Source: Deinococcus metalli
Lineage (GTDB): Bacteria; Deinococcota; Deinococci; Deinococcales; Deinococcaceae
NCBI RefSeq assembly: GCF_014201805.1
Contig: NZ_JACHFK010000004.1
Coordinates: 248,001-312,000 of the forward strand
DNA length: 64,000 nt
Direction: 5' to 3'
A model generated the notes under the pieces. The model was given only the letters and a program-made list of their open reading frames with translations. It was not told the DNA's origin and did no database searches. The stretch's first letter is position 1, and every line of letters begins with the position of its first letter. The position numbers and the translations under genes are program-made. Shown here piece after piece: positions 34,726 to 44,712 of the stretch.

Positions 34726-35888
34726 GCCGCGCGCCGCGCGTGCTGGGCCTGATGACCGGCACCAGCGTGGACGGCATTGACGCCGTGCTGGTGGAGCTGC
34801 CCGGCTGGCCCGCCCTCGGCGACTCCGGAGGGCCGCCCCTTCTGACCGCGCCCGTGCCGCGCGTCACGGTGCTGGAGCACCGCTACACGCCCTTCCGCGA
34901 CGACCTGCGGACCGCGCTGCTCGCTGCCGGCCGGGACGAGGCGCGCACCAGCGACATCACCCAGGCGCACTTCTGGCTGGGCGAGGTCCTCGCGGACGCC
35001 GCCGCGGACCTTGCTGCGGACGCTGACCTGATCGCCAGCCACGGGCAGACGGTGCACCACATCCCTGCACCGGACGCCGCGCGCGGGTGGCACACGCGCT
35101 CGACCCTCCAGATCGGCGAGGCTTCTGTGCTGGTCGAGCGCACCGGCAAACCGGTGATCTCGGACTTCCGGCCACCGGACATGGCCGCCGGCGGGCAGGG
35201 CGCGCCGCTGGTGCCCTTCGCCGACCGCATCATGTACGCCGAGGACGGCGTGCGCCGCGCGGTGCACAACCTGGGTGGCATCAGCAACCTGACGTACCTG
35301 CCTGGCCTGGACGAGCGCGGCGTGATCGCCTTCGACACCGGCCCCGCCAACGCCCTGATCGACGAGGCCGCCGGGCTCTTTCACCGCCGCTACGACGACG
35401 GCGGCCGCCTGGGCGCGCGCGGCTACGTCGCGGACTCCCTGATCGGCACGTGGCTGGACGACCCGTACCTGCTCGCGCCCCCGCCGAAGTCCACCGGGCG
35501 CGAACGCTGGAATCTCCAGGGCCTGCCCGGCGTGTTCGAGCTGAACCCCGAGGACGTCGCGGCGACCGTCACGGCCTTCAGCGCCCAGACCATCGCCCGC
35601 GCGTACCAGCAGTTCGTGCTGCCGCTGGGCCTGGATGAAGTGGTCGTGGCCGGGGGCGGCGCGCTGAACCCCACCCTGATGGCGCAGTTGCGCGCCGCCC
35701 TGGCGCCGGTTCCGGTGCTGACCTTCGAGGAACGCGGCTGGAACTCCGGCGCGCGCGAGGCCGCCGCCTTCGCGGTGCTGGGCTACCACGCCTACCAGGG
35801 CTGGCCCAACACCCTGCCCGGCACCACCGGCGCCCGTCACGCGGTGATCGCCGGCAAACTGTCGCGGCCCGCCCCAGCCGGGCGCTGA
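34722..35888 (+). CDS. anmK: Anhydro-N-acetylmuramic acid kinase
   Basis: A 388-residue kinase of the ASKHA fold that hydrolyses and phosphorylates 1,6-anhydroMurNAc to MurNAc-6-phosphate in cell-wall recycling. The ATP and substrate motifs are [16 protein letters not shown] at the N-terminus, [32 protein letters not shown] and [13 protein letters not shown] 34722 is the start that begins just before the conserved motif. No MurQ etherase is adjacent. It diverges from a peptide-transport operon across a shared operator. Confidence 0.95.
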   Translation: MSRAPRVLGLMTGTSVDGIDAVLVELPGWPALGDSGGPPLLTAPVPRVTVLEHRYTPFRDDLRTALLAAGRDEARTSDITQAHFWLGEVLADAAADLAADADLIASHGQTVHHIPAPDAARGWHTRSTLQIGEASVLVERTGKPVISDFRPPDMAAGGQGAPLVPFADRIMYAEDGVRRAVHNLGGISNLTYLPGLDERGVIAFDTGPANALIDEAAGLFHRRYDDGGRLGARGYVADSLIGTWLDDPYLLAPPPKSTGRERWNLQGLPGVFELNPEDVAATVTAFSAQTIARAYQQFVLPLGLDEVVVAGGGALNPTLMAQLRAALAPVPVLTFEERGWNSGAREAAAFAVLGYHAYQGWPNTLPGTTGARHAVIAGKLSRPAPAGR

Positions 35889-35907
35889 GGCGCGGGGCTC
35901 AGCCCGG
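35878..35907. terminator. Convergent terminator hairpin
   Basis: CCGGG and GCTGAG pair with CTCAGC and CCGG across the 10-base gap between anmK and the convergent GGDEF-EAL gene, overlapping both 3' ends. Confidence 0.55.
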
Positions 35908-38619
35908 CAGAGCGCCGGCCCACGCCAGCGCCGCCCGGCGGTCCAGCGGCCGCGAGAACAGGTAGCCCTGGCCGCGCCGGCAGCCCAGGGCGATCAGCTG
36001 GTCGCGCTGCGCGGCGGTCTCGATGCCCTCGGCGATCACCGGCACCCGCAGGGCCTGCCCCAGCAGCAGCACGGTCCGCACCAGGTCCGCGCTGACGTCG
36101 TCCTCACCGAGCTTGGCTATGAACGCCCGGTCGATCTTCAGGGCGTCCACGGGAAAGCGGTGCAGGAAGGCCAGGCTGGAGTGCCCGGTGCCGAAATCGT
36201 CGATCTGCACGTTGATTCCCATGTGCCGCAGCTCGCCCAGGGTGCGGGCGGCCTCCTCGACGTCCTCGACCAGGGCGCTCTCTGTGATCTCCAGCCCCAG
36301 CCGGGCAGGCGCCAGGCCGGTGCGGGCCAGCACGTCCTGCACGGTCCGCACGAACGATCCCCGGAACTGGCGCGGCGAGACGTTCACCTGCACGCGGCAG
36401 GTCCCCGGCACGCGCGCGAAGGTGCGGCACGCGTCCTCCAGCACGAAGGCGCCCAGACCCGAGATGATCTCCAGTTCCTCCGCCAGCGGAATGAAGTCCA
36501 GCGGCGACACCATGCCGAGCACCGGGTGCCGCCACCGCACCAGGGCCTCCATGGCGGACGTCTCGCCGGTGTCCAGGCACACGATCGGCTGGTACAGCAC
36601 CTCCAGCTCGCCGCGCTGGGCCGCGTGCGGCAGGTCGCCCTCCAGGGTCAGCTGGCGCACGGCGTGGTCGTGCATGTCGGCGCTGAAGGTCGCTACCGCG
36701 TGGTGCGGATCGCGTTTGGCGCGGTACATGCTCAGGTCGGCGTCGCGCAGGATGTCGGCCGGCGTGGCGTGGTGCAGTTCTCCCGGCGCGATCCCGATAC
36801 TGACCGTCACGCGCACCGCGTGCCCGTGGAGGCTGAACGGCGACTCCAGGGCGCGCAGCAGCCGGCCCGCCGCCGCCTGCACCTCCTCCAGACACGGCAG
36901 GGGCAGCCCGGTCATCAGGACGGCGAACTCGTCCCCGCCCAGGCGGCACACCAGGTCGTCGGGCCGCATGGTGGCCCGCAGGCGGCCGGCGAAGGCCTTG
37001 AGCAGTTCGTCGCCGGCGCTGTGGCCCAGGCTGTCGTTCACCACCTTGAAGCGGTTGAGGTCCAGGTACAGCACCGCGTACGCCGGTCGCCCGGAGCGCC
37101 GGGCGCGGGCCATCTCGAGTTCCAGGCTGGCGTAGAGCTGCGCGCGGTTGGTCAGGCGGGTCAGGCTGTCGTGCGTCGCCTCCCACTCCAGCCGCTCCTT
37201 GGCGCGCTGGCGCTCGGTCACGTCGCGCGAGCACGACAGGAACACGCCGGAATCGTCGCTGGCGATGCGGGACACGGTCGTGTCCAGCCACACCTCGTGG
37301 CCGTCCCGGTGCCACGCCCGCCAGCGCCGGGTCTCCGGGGCGCCGGGCTGCAGGTTCGCCAGGCTGCGGCGCGCATCCCGGGGCAGCACCGGCCACGGCG
37401 AGCGGCCCAGCAGTTCGTGGGGCGCGTAACCCAGCAGGGACTGCACGCTCGGGCTGAGGTATGTCAGGGTGCCGTCCGGCTCGTGCAGGCACACCAGGTC
37501 CGTCATGTGTTCGGCCAGCAGGCGGTACGTGGCCTCCTGCTGCCGCGCCCGCTCGTGCAGGTGGTGCCGTTCCAGCGCCTGCTGCAGGTACCCCGCCACG
37601 GACACGATGACCTGATAGTCCCAGTCCTGCAGGGGCGGGGCGTCGCGCAGGGTCTCCACGTTCAGCGCTCCGATCACCTCACCGTCCCGCACCAGCGGCA
37701 CGCACAGTTCCGACGTGACCATGTCCTCAGCGCGCAGCACCACCGGATCGTGCACGGCGTCCTGGAGCCACTGCACCTCTCCGCTGCGGCAACATCGGCC
37801 CAGCACGCCCTGCGTCAGCGCGATGTGCTCGATGACCCGCGTGTAGCCCACCTGATGCTGCAACGTGGCCACGTCCCCCTCCAGCATGTACACGCTCACA
37901 TGCGGGTATCCGAAGGTGCGGCTCAGGCCGTCCACGACCACCCGGATGGCCGCGCCCTGGTCCGGCGCGGCATCGAATCCGTTGCGCAGCTCGTGCAGCA
38001 GGTCCAGCGCCCGGCGCTGACGCTCGGTTTCCACCTGCACCCGGCGGCGTTCCAGGGCGCGGCCCAGCCACGTGCCCAGCGTCACCAGCGGGCGCAGGTC
38101 CCGCTCGTTCAAGCGCCGGGCGACGCTCTCCACGTTGAGCAGCGCCACCACTCGCCCGGCGTCCAGCAGCGGCACACAGATCTCGCTGACCACCCCCGGG
38201 TGCATGGGGTAGTAATGCGGGTCCGTTGCCACATCCTCGACCAGAACGGCCTGGGCGCTGCGAATCGACTGCCCGGCCACGCCGGAGCCCAGCGGGAAGT
38301 GCTGGATCCACTCTCCGTTTCCGGCGACCTCGCGCAGCGAGAGGCAATCACCGTTCACCAGGCCAATCCCGACGTGCTCGACCTCCAGCAGGTCGTGGAC
38401 CGCGTCGATCACCTCCTGAAACAGCGCGTCCCGGTCGAGCGCGACGTCTAGCGCCCGCAGCGCCCGGTTGAGCAGCGCCAGTTCCCGCCGGTCCGCGACG
38501 GTCGCCGCTTCCGCGGTGCGGGCGTCCGGTGACCCGGTGGGCACGGGATGCACGTTGACCTCGTTCTGACCGGTCACAGCGTCATTCAATGGCGGAGGAC
38601 TGGTGGAGTGGGCCGTCAT
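35899..38619 (-). CDS. GAF-GAF-PAS-GGDEF-EAL c-di-GMP signalling protein
   Basis: A 906-residue soluble protein. Order: GAF (about 40-190), GAF (about 205-350), PAS (about 360-475), GGDEF (about 485-640) and EAL (about 650-900). The cyclase motif RLGGDEF is intact near residue 558, with an RxxD inhibitory site (RPDD) five residues upstream. The phosphodiesterase motifs MEALVRW, QVNVSPRQF, LEITESALVED and IDDFGTGHSS are complete, so both activities are possible. ATG 38619 is chosen; GTG 38631 is an alternative. Confidence 0.92.
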   Translation of the reverse strand: MTAHSTSPPPLNDAVTGQNEVNVHPVPTGSPDARTAEAATVADRRELALLNRALRALDVALDRDALFQEVIDAVHDLLEVEHVGIGLVNGDCLSLREVAGNGEWIQHFPLGSGVAGQSIRSAQAVLVEDVATDPHYYPMHPGVVSEICVPLLDAGRVVALLNVESVARRLNERDLRPLVTLGTWLGRALERRRVQVETERQRRALDLLHELRNGFDAAPDQGAAIRVVVDGLSRTFGYPHVSVYMLEGDVATLQHQVGYTRVIEHIALTQGVLGRCCRSGEVQWLQDAVHDPVVLRAEDMVTSELCVPLVRDGEVIGALNVETLRDAPPLQDWDYQVIVSVAGYLQQALERHHLHERARQQEATYRLLAEHMTDLVCLHEPDGTLTYLSPSVQSLLGYAPHELLGRSPWPVLPRDARRSLANLQPGAPETRRWRAWHRDGHEVWLDTTVSRIASDDSGVFLSCSRDVTERQRAKERLEWEATHDSLTRLTNRAQLYASLELEMARARRSGRPAYAVLYLDLNRFKVVNDSLGHSAGDELLKAFAGRLRATMRPDDLVCRLGGDEFAVLMTGLPLPCLEEVQAAAGRLLRALESPFSLHGHAVRVTVSIGIAPGELHHATPADILRDADLSMYRAKRDPHHAVATFSADMHDHAVRQLTLEGDLPHAAQRGELEVLYQPIVCLDTGETSAMEALVRWRHPVLGMVSPLDFIPLAEELEIISGLGAFVLEDACRTFARVPGTCRVQVNVSPRQFRGSFVRTVQDVLARTGLAPARLGLEITESALVEDVEEAARTLGELRHMGINVQIDDFGTGHSSLAFLHRFPVDALKIDRAFIAKLGEDDVSADLVRTVLLLGQALRVPVIAEGIETAAQRDQLIALGCRRGQGYLFSRPLDRRAALAWAGALPG

Positions 38620-38744
38620 GAACGAGCTCACGGTAGAGCAGCTCTTCTGTCAGGCCCCTTTCCGCGAGCGGCGACGATGTGAGAAGTCCCGCGTTTGTGT
38701 CGCCTTCCCCCGGACAGGACAGCTCGGCCTTGAGCCACCCCCCA

Positions 38745-38758
38745 TGAACTCCGGTTCA
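38745..38758. promoter_or_regulatory. Short inverted repeat upstream of the DUF892 gene
   Basis: TGAAC-N4-GTTCA lies 64 bases before the ATG of the DUF892 gene. It may be an operator; no regulator is nearby. Confidence 0.3.
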
Positions 38759-38821
38759 CGTGATTCCTGTGGCCTGTGAAGGTGGCGTCGGCATGCTGGG
38801 AGCACCCACACAGGAGGACGT

Positions 38822-39316
38822 ATGACCCAACTGAAGAACCTTCAGGACCTGTACCTCGAACAGCTCAAGGATCTGTACTCCGCCGAAACCCAGCTCGTCG
38901 AGGCCCTGCCCAAGATGGAGCAGGCGGCCACCGACCCCAAACTCAAGGACGGCTTCCGCACGCACCTGGAACAGACCCGCCAGCACGTCAGCCGCCTGGA
39001 AAGTGTGTTCGCGGACCTGGGTGAGCAGCCCGGCGGACACACCTGCAAGGCCATGAAAGGCCTGATCGCCGAGGGCAGCGAGATGATCGAACAGCAGGCC
39101 GCCGACGCCGTGAAGGACGCCGGCCTGATCGCGTGCGCGCAGCGGGTGGAACACTACGAAATCGCTGGGTACGGCACCGTCGCGCGCTACGCCGAGGTGC
39201 TCGGCAAGTCACAGCATGTGGAAACCCTGCGTATGACCGAGAGCGAGGAGAAGAAAACCGACGCCCTCCTCACGGACCTCGCCGGCACGATCAACACTTC
39301 GGCGCTCAACGCCTGA
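38822..39316 (+). CDS. Ferritin-like DUF892 (YciE/YciF family) protein
   Basis: A 164-residue four-helix protein beginning QLKNLQDLYLEQLKDLYSAE, the usual family start. Glu and His positions of a ferritin-like di-metal site are spread over the helices (E17 and E22, HLEQTRQHVSRLE, RVEHYEIAGY, ESEEKKTDALL). Family members are stress-induced and proposed to bind metal; their function is not established. ATG 38822 follows GGAGGA. It stands alone. Confidence 0.9.
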   Translation: MTQLKNLQDLYLEQLKDLYSAETQLVEALPKMEQAATDPKLKDGFRTHLEQTRQHVSRLESVFADLGEQPGGHTCKAMKGLIAEGSEMIEQQAADAVKDAGLIACAQRVEHYEIAGYGTVARYAEVLGKSQHVETLRMTESEEKKTDALLTDLAGTINTSALNA

Positions 39317-40013
39317 CGCGCGAGCCTTCGGCAGAGCGTCATTTAAACCAGCTGGGAGATTGCCTCCACACGGCGCATGACGTTGTGTCAGCAGGTACAG
39401 CCTCGCGCTGTGCCTGAACACTTCGGTACGTCGTCATCGCCACCACTAAACACACTGCCAGCCGACGTGACGTCACAGTCCGCCTCACTCCAGACGCCTG
39501 GGGTGGGGCGTCATGCTGTCCACATGGCATCTCGTGTCAAGGCTGTCCCCATCCCCGATTGGGACGGGCTGAATCCGACGATTACACCAGAACAGCTTGG
39601 TGTCGATCATCTCCAGGCGAATGCCTGCGGGGGTATTCGACGGCGGCGTGAAAAAGCCCCTCCCCGGATCAGACCCACGCCCCGGCCACGTTCCCATCAG
39701 ACGTACCCCGATCACCGCTTCACAGACGACGATCTTTATCCCATTGGACTTGAGTCCGACGCTGGCTCTACTCCCAGAACGTTGATGCGGCATGTACCCT
39801 CGCGCCGAGGCGACTGAGGACACGGGCAAGATCCGGCGAAGGCTCACCCGGCTTCACGCCCCGATCGCCGGACCCGCGCCGCGCATAGATCAAGATTGTC
39901 TCAATTACACGGCCGTGGAGGTGGTTCGGCACGGCCGGGCTATCCTTCGGCGTGTTGACTTATCGCGTCGCTCCCCGCGCCGGAACGCGGGCCTCCACTG
40001 GCCGAGCCTGGGC
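39317..40013. other. Long region without a convincing gene, lower G+C than neighbours
   Basis: Nearly 700 bases between the DUF892 gene and the kinase. Overlapping frames on both strands (such as 39377-39817 plus and 39485-39847 minus) have no ribosome sites and no recognisable sequence. The stretch from about 39340 to 39800 is less GC-rich than the flanks, which may indicate a decayed insertion. No terminal repeats were found. Confidence 0.4.
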
Positions 40014-41465
40014 ATGAGCGCCCGGCCCGCCGTGCCACCACCGCCGCTCGTCACACTCAGCGAGGCGACCGATACCCCGATGCTGCTGATCGGCCGGGAT
40101 GGTCACGTGTGGCACGCGAACGCGGCGGCCGGGCGGGCACTGGTGACGGACCCACAGACCCTGCACGGCCGGCCGCTGCACCGCGTGCTGCCCGGCCTGG
40201 ACCTCGTGGAGGGCGCGGGCGTGGTGCCCGGCCCCGTGTCATGGACCGATCCCGTGGGTGGCGCGTCCGTGAACGCGACGGTGGTGCAGCTGGACGGCTG
40301 GAGCGCCGTGACGTGGCGCGACTCGGCGTACGACACGCTGCTCGCCGCGACGTGGGCCAGCGAGGCGCGGTACCGGGCTCTGACCGAGGCGACCCGCCAG
40401 TACGTGTGGACCAACTCCCCGGAAGGCGAGATGCGCGGCGAGCAGCCCGGCTGGGCCGCCCTCACTGGTCAGTCACCGGCGGAATACCAGGGCTTCGGAT
40501 GGTCGGACCGGGTGCATCCGGACGACCGCGACCACGCCGTGAGAGCGTGGAACGACGCCGTGGCCCGCCGGGACCGGTACGAGGTCGAGCAGCGCGTGCA
40601 GGTGGGCGACGGCACCTACCGCCACTTTCTGGTGTGCGGGGTGCCGCTGCTGCACGACGACGGACGTATCCGCGAGTGGGTGGGGTTGCACAGCGACGTG
40701 ACCGAACTGCGGCGGGCCGAGCAGGAACTGCGCCGCTGGAACGAGGACCTCGACCGGCGCGTCGCGGACAGCACCCGGGCGCTGCGCGAGGCGAACGCCG
40801 AACTGGACGCCTTCAGCTACAGCGTCTCGCACGACCTGCGCGCGCCGGTGCGCCACGTGCTCGGCTTCACGCAACTGTTGCGCCGCAGGGCACAGGATAA
40901 GCTCGACCCGGCCGAACAGACCCTGCTCGGCCGGGTGGAGACGGCCGCGCAGCACATGGGCAGCCTGATCGACGGTCTACTCTCCTTTGCCAAGCTCTCG
41001 CAGGCGCCGCTCAAGACGGCAGAGGTGCCGCTCGACCAGCTGGTGGACGAGGTGCGCACCGCGCTGCATCCCGAGCACGAGGACCGCGACGTGGAGTGGC
41101 AGGTCGCGCCGCTTCCCGCCGTGCGCGGCGACCGGCAACTCCTGAAGTTCGCCCTGATCAATGTGCTGTCCAACGCGCTGAAATACACCTCGACCCGCAA
41201 CGTGGCCCGGATCGAGGTGGGCGCCACGCAGCACGACGGCGCCGTCACGCTGTGGGTCCGGGACAATGGCGTGGGCTTCGACGAGCGCTACGCCGACCAA
41301 CTCTTCCGGGTGTTCCAGCGCCTGCACCACGCTGACGAGTTCGAGGGCCTCGGCATCGGGCTGGCGACCGTGGCGCGGATCGTGACGCGCCATGGCGGCC
41401 GGGTATGGGCCGAGGGGGCCGTAGACCGGGGCGCGACCTTCTACCTGGGCCTGCCGGGCGCGTGA
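40014..41465 (+). CDS. PAS-PAS sensor histidine kinase
   Basis: A 483-residue cytoplasmic kinase. A PAS-like domain (about 10-110), a second PAS/PAC domain (about 120-245; WVGLHSDVTELRRAEQEL ends it), a HisKA domain with SVSHDLRAPVRH (acceptor H273) and a HATPase domain (NVLSNALKY, DNGVGF, GLGIGLA). All catalytic boxes are intact, unlike the kinase-like protein at 8543. Its layout is that of bacteriophytochrome-type kinases without the chromophore domain. No response regulator is adjacent. The start is taken at the Met before the first conserved segment. Confidence 0.9.
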   Translation: MSARPAVPPPPLVTLSEATDTPMLLIGRDGHVWHANAAAGRALVTDPQTLHGRPLHRVLPGLDLVEGAGVVPGPVSWTDPVGGASVNATVVQLDGWSAVTWRDSAYDTLLAATWASEARYRALTEATRQYVWTNSPEGEMRGEQPGWAALTGQSPAEYQGFGWSDRVHPDDRDHAVRAWNDAVARRDRYEVEQRVQVGDGTYRHFLVCGVPLLHDDGRIREWVGLHSDVTELRRAEQELRRWNEDLDRRVADSTRALREANAELDAFSYSVSHDLRAPVRHVLGFTQLLRRRAQDKLDPAEQTLLGRVETAAQHMGSLIDGLLSFAKLSQAPLKTAEVPLDQLVDEVRTALHPEHEDRDVEWQVAPLPAVRGDRQLLKFALINVLSNALKYTSTRNVARIEVGATQHDGAVTLWVRDNGVGFDERYADQLFRVFQRLHHADEFEGLGIGLATVARIVTRHGGRVWAEGAVDRGATFYLGLPGA

Positions 41466-41507
41466 GCTCGCCGCACCACGGCTGACCCTGGCTGTCACAC
41501 TCGGTCC

Positions 41508-41936
41508 ATGCTGCTCGTCCTGCACGCCGCGGTGACGTGGGTCCTGGTGGGGCTCATCCTGACGATCCAGGTCGTCCATTACCCCCTGTTCGCGCGGGTC
41601 GGAGCGGCCGGGTACGCCGAGTATCAGCGCGAGCATGTCACACGCATCACGTGGCTGGTCGCGCCGCTGATGCTGGCCGAACTCGCCACCGGGGCCGCCC
41701 TGGCGTTGCGGCCCCCTCCTACCGTGCCTGCCGCGTCCGCCGCGCTGGGACTGGCACTGATCGTCATGATCTGGCTCTCGACCGCCGCGGTGCAGGCGCC
41801 GGTTCACGGACGGCTCTCCCACGGCTTCGATGCGGCCCTGCACACGCGCCTGGTCACGTCCAACTGGGCGCGCACCGTGCTCTGGCTGGCGCGGGGCGTG
41901 CTGGTGGGCTGGTGGCTGTCTGTGGCCCTGACGTGA
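41508..41936 (+). CDS. Small four-span membrane protein
   Basis: A 142-residue protein with four hydrophobic segments (about 4-22, 50-68, 76-94 and 121-139). The first helix ends in VVHYPLF, followed by YAEYQREHVTRITW, a pattern seen in uncharacterised integral membrane proteins. It starts 42 bases after the kinase gene. No function can be assigned. Confidence 0.75.
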   Translation: MLLVLHAAVTWVLVGLILTIQVVHYPLFARVGAAGYAEYQREHVTRITWLVAPLMLAELATGAALALRPPPTVPAASAALGLALIVMIWLSTAAVQAPVHGRLSHGFDAALHTRLVTSNWARTVLWLARGVLVGWWLSVALT

Positions 41937-42083
41937 GGCCGGTCCGGAGCACGGGTGTGCGGCCTTCCTGCCGCCTGGACATGGACACGCGGGTTCAGCC
42001 CCAGCCGACCCTGTCTGCTGTCGCCTGCAATAGACGCGCCGCCCGCAGCAACTGACGTGACAAATCCCACGTCGCTCTGCACG

Positions 42084-42122
42084 ATTTTGCCGTCTCAGAC
42101 GAATTTTGCACGTTCATAGTTT
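42084..42122 (+). promoter_or_regulatory. Candidate operator/promoter of the exopolysaccharide operon
   Basis: Two ATTTTGC repeats (42084-42090 and 42103-42109) flank a perfect palindrome CGTCT-C-AGACG (42091-42101), followed by a TAGTTT -10-like element (42117-42122). A clear -35 is lacking, which suggests activator control. Confidence 0.4.
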
Positions 42123-42182
42123 CGTCAGAGTGACGCTTCCAAGATGGAGGTATGGCCACCACCTTTCCTCCATCTCCCCGCC

Positions 42183-43454
42183 ATGACCGTCGCCATGTAC
42201 GTTAACCACTTCCACGCCAATCCGTTCGGGCTGCTGCGGGACCAGCTGCGGTTCGCGCTCGGCCTGACCGACGCGGCCGGCGCGCTGGTCAGCAGCGTGG
42301 TCGTCGGGGCGGTGCTTCAGCCGGCGGACTTCACGATCAACACCGGCCTGTGGTGCATGTCCGCCGGCCTGGCGTGGACGCTGACGAAGGCGCCGGCGCA
42401 CATCATTCCTCTGGAGCCGTACTCGCGCGCCCTGAGGGTGCCGGTCCTCGCGGCGGCCGTGTTCACGCTGCTACACGTGATCACCGGCACGCCAATCACA
42501 CTGGGCTTCACGTGCGGGCTCGCCGCGCTGTGGTCCGTGTGCATGATGCTGGCCCGCGTGTTCTACCGGCGACAGAGTCCGCCACTGCTGGTCGGCGTGC
42601 TGCCCGGCGCGGAGGCGTCCGTGGTGGAGCACGACCTGATCCGCTACGTGCCGCTGGACCGGGCCACGGACACCAGCCTGAACACCATTGACGCGCTGCT
42701 GCTCGAGCCGTCGCGCCTGCCGGACAGGGGGTGGATGGAGGTCATGATGCACGCCCAGGCCAGCGGCATGCACGTGTGGATGCCGGCCACCCTGCTGGAG
42801 GAGCTGAGGGGGCGCGTGTCGCTGGAGTACCTGAACAGCGGGCAGATGACGCGCCGGCAGTTCGTTGCGCCGTACGCGCCACTCAAGCGCATCCTGGACG
42901 TGGCGGCGGTGGCGCTGCTCAGCCCACTGCTGCTGCCGATCATGGCCGCCGTGGCGCTGGTGGTGCTGCTGGACGCCGGGCGGCCGGTGCTGTTCTGGCA
43001 GACACGCGTGGGGCAGAACGGCGCGCCCTTCCGCATCGCCAAATTCCGCACCATGCGCCCGGACTCGGAGCGGCACGGTCAGGTCTTCGCCACGGCCGGG
43101 GACGCCCGCATCACGCGGGTGGGCCGCTTCCTGCGCAAGTTCCGCCTGGACGAACTGCCGCAGTTCTGGAACGTGCTGCGCGGCGAGATGAGCATCATCG
43201 GGCCGCGGCCCGAACAGCAGGCGTTCGTGGAGCAGTTCAACGAGAAGCTCCACCTGTACCCGGTGCGGCACTGGGTCAAGCCGGGCATCACCGGCTGGGC
43301 CCAGGTCACGCAGGGATACGCGGCGGACGCCGACGAGACCTACCTGAAGCTGCGCTACGACGTGTACTACATCAAGCATTTCTCCTTCTGGCTGGACGCC
43401 CGCATCGTCGCGAGAACGCTGTGGACGATGGCCACCGGCTTCGGCGCGCGGTGA
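42183..43454 (+). CDS. Undecaprenyl-phosphate sugar-1-phosphate transferase (exopolysaccharide initiation)
   Basis: A 423-residue membrane protein of the WcaJ/PssY type. The N-terminal half has about four membrane segments. The C-terminal catalytic domain starts at [20 protein letters not shown] and contains the family blocks [37 protein letters not shown] and [10 protein letters not shown], with [10 protein letters not shown] near the end. It loads the first sugar phosphate onto the lipid carrier at the inner membrane. The start is uncertain; ATG 42144 would add 13 residues. It is first in the five-gene run to 48087. Confidence 0.92.
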   Translation: MTVAMYVNHFHANPFGLLRDQLRFALGLTDAAGALVSSVVVGAVLQPADFTINTGLWCMSAGLAWTLTKAPAHIIPLEPYSRALRVPVLAAAVFTLLHVITGTPITLGFTCGLAALWSVCMMLARVFYRRQSPPLLVGVLPGAEASVVEHDLIRYVPLDRATDTSLNTIDALLLEPSRLPDRGWMEVMMHAQASGMHVWMPATLLEELRGRVSLEYLNSGQMTRRQFVAPYAPLKRILDVAAVALLSPLLLPIMAAVALVVLLDAGRPVLFWQTRVGQNGAPFRIAKFRTMRPDSERHGQVFATAGDARITRVGRFLRKFRLDELPQFWNVLRGEMSIIGPRPEQQAFVEQFNEKLHLYPVRHWVKPGITGWAQVTQGYAADADETYLKLRYDVYYIKHFSFWLDARIVARTLWTMATGFGAR

Positions 43455-43458
43455 GGCC

Positions 43459-44712
43459 GTGAGTCACGCCGTCGCCCACGCGGGCCGGGCGCTGGGCCGC
43501 CACGCGCGCCGCCCGCTGACACAGGCCGTGCTGGGCACGGTGCTCGGCCAGGGGCTGACGCTGCTGGCCACGCCGCTGCTGGCCCGGCTGTACTCACCCG
43601 CCGCGATCGGCGCGTACGTGGCGGTGTTGTCGCTGTGCCTGATCCTCGCGAGCGTCGCGTCCCTGAAGTTCGACGTGGCCGTGCAGCGCGCCGCGCCGCA
43701 GGACCTGCCGGCCACCGTCGCGGCGGCCCTGGGCAACACGGCCGCCGCGACCGCTGTGGCCACCGCCGCGGCGTGGGCACTGCGGGGGCCGCTGCACCTG
43801 GAGCAGCTGTGGTGGCTGGTGCCGGGGTACTGCATGGTCATGGCGGGACAGCAGGTCGTGACGGCCGTGCTGCTGCGCGAGCAGGACCACCGCGCCATCA
43901 GCTCGAACCGCGTGGCGGTGGCCGCGCTGATCGTCGCCGCGCAGGTGGGTGTGGGGCACGCCGCGCCGACCGCTGCCGGGCTGATCGTGGCGGACGTCGT
44001 GGCGCGGGCGCTCGCGCTGGGCTTCGCGCTGCGGCAGGCGGGCGCGCACGCCGGGTGGCGGCCGGCCGGTCTGGGCAGCTACGCCCGGATCTTCCGGCAG
44101 GACCGGGCGCTGGTGTGGTTCGCCACGCCCGCCGCCCTGCTGAACAGCGCCGTGGTGTACGCCCTGCCGGTGCTGCTCAGCGTGGCGTACCCGGCGTCGC
44201 AGGTCGGGTACGTGACCATGACCCAGAAGGTCCTGGGGCTGCCGCTGGCGCTGGTCGGCCAGGCAGTGGGGCAGGTGTTCACCGCCCAGCTGCTGCGACC
44301 CTCGGCCGAGCCCGGGCACGCGCACCGGCTGTTCGTGCGGCAGCTGCGGGTGCTGGGCGCGCTGGCGGTGCTGCTCGTGGCACTCATTCCGGTCGCCCCG
44401 GCACTGTTCACGGCGCTGCTGGGCCCCGCGTGGGCGCCCGCCGGGCAGGTCTACGCGGCGCTGGCGTGCGGATACGCGGCGCAGTTGCTGGTCAACCCGG
44501 TGTCGCAGGCCCTGAACCTCTACCGTGGCGAGCGCACCCAGCTGCTGTGGGACGGCGGCCGGCTGCTGCTGATCGCGGCGGTGTTCGCGGGGGCCGCGTG
44601 GATGCACGCGCCGCTGATGCACGTGCTGACGGCGTACACGGTGGTCATGACCGTGTCGTACGTGGTGCTGCTGCGGGTAATCGACCGCGTGCTGCGTGGG
44701 GCCCGCCCGTGA
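43459..44712 (+). CDS. Wzx-type polysaccharide flippase
   Basis: A 417-residue integral membrane protein with about twelve hydrophobic segments and the start QAVLGTVLGQGLTLLATPLL, as in polysaccharide biosynthesis (MOP/MATE superfamily) exporters. It should move lipid-linked repeat units across the inner membrane. It starts at a GTG 4 bases after the sugar transferase and overlaps the next gene by GTGA. Confidence 0.88.
   Translation: MSHAVAHAGRALGRHARRPLTQAVLGTVLGQGLTLLATPLLARLYSPAAIGAYVAVLSLCLILASVASLKFDVAVQRAAPQDLPATVAAALGNTAAATAVATAAAWALRGPLHLEQLWWLVPGYCMVMAGQQVVTAVLLREQDHRAISSNRVAVAALIVAAQVGVGHAAPTAAGLIVADVVARALALGFALRQAGAHAGWRPAGLGSYARIFRQDRALVWFATPAALLNSAVVYALPVLLSVAYPASQVGYVTMTQKVLGLPLALVGQAVGQVFTAQLLRPSAEPGHAHRLFVRQLRVLGALAVLLVALIPVAPALFTALLGPAWAPAGQVYAALACGYAAQLLVNPVSQALNLYRGERTQLLWDGGRLLLIAAVFAGAAWMHAPLMHVLTAYTVVMTVSYVVLLRVIDRVLRGARP

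Noticed and set aside
36160..38451. 763-codon plus-strand frame opposite the GGDEF-EAL gene
   Set aside because: Antisense shadow; the opposite strand carries complete GAF, PAS, GGDEF and EAL motifs.
39377..39847. Overlapping frames on both strands in the gap before the PAS kinase
   Set aside because: Neither has a ribosome site or recognisable sequence, and they overlap each other almost fully.
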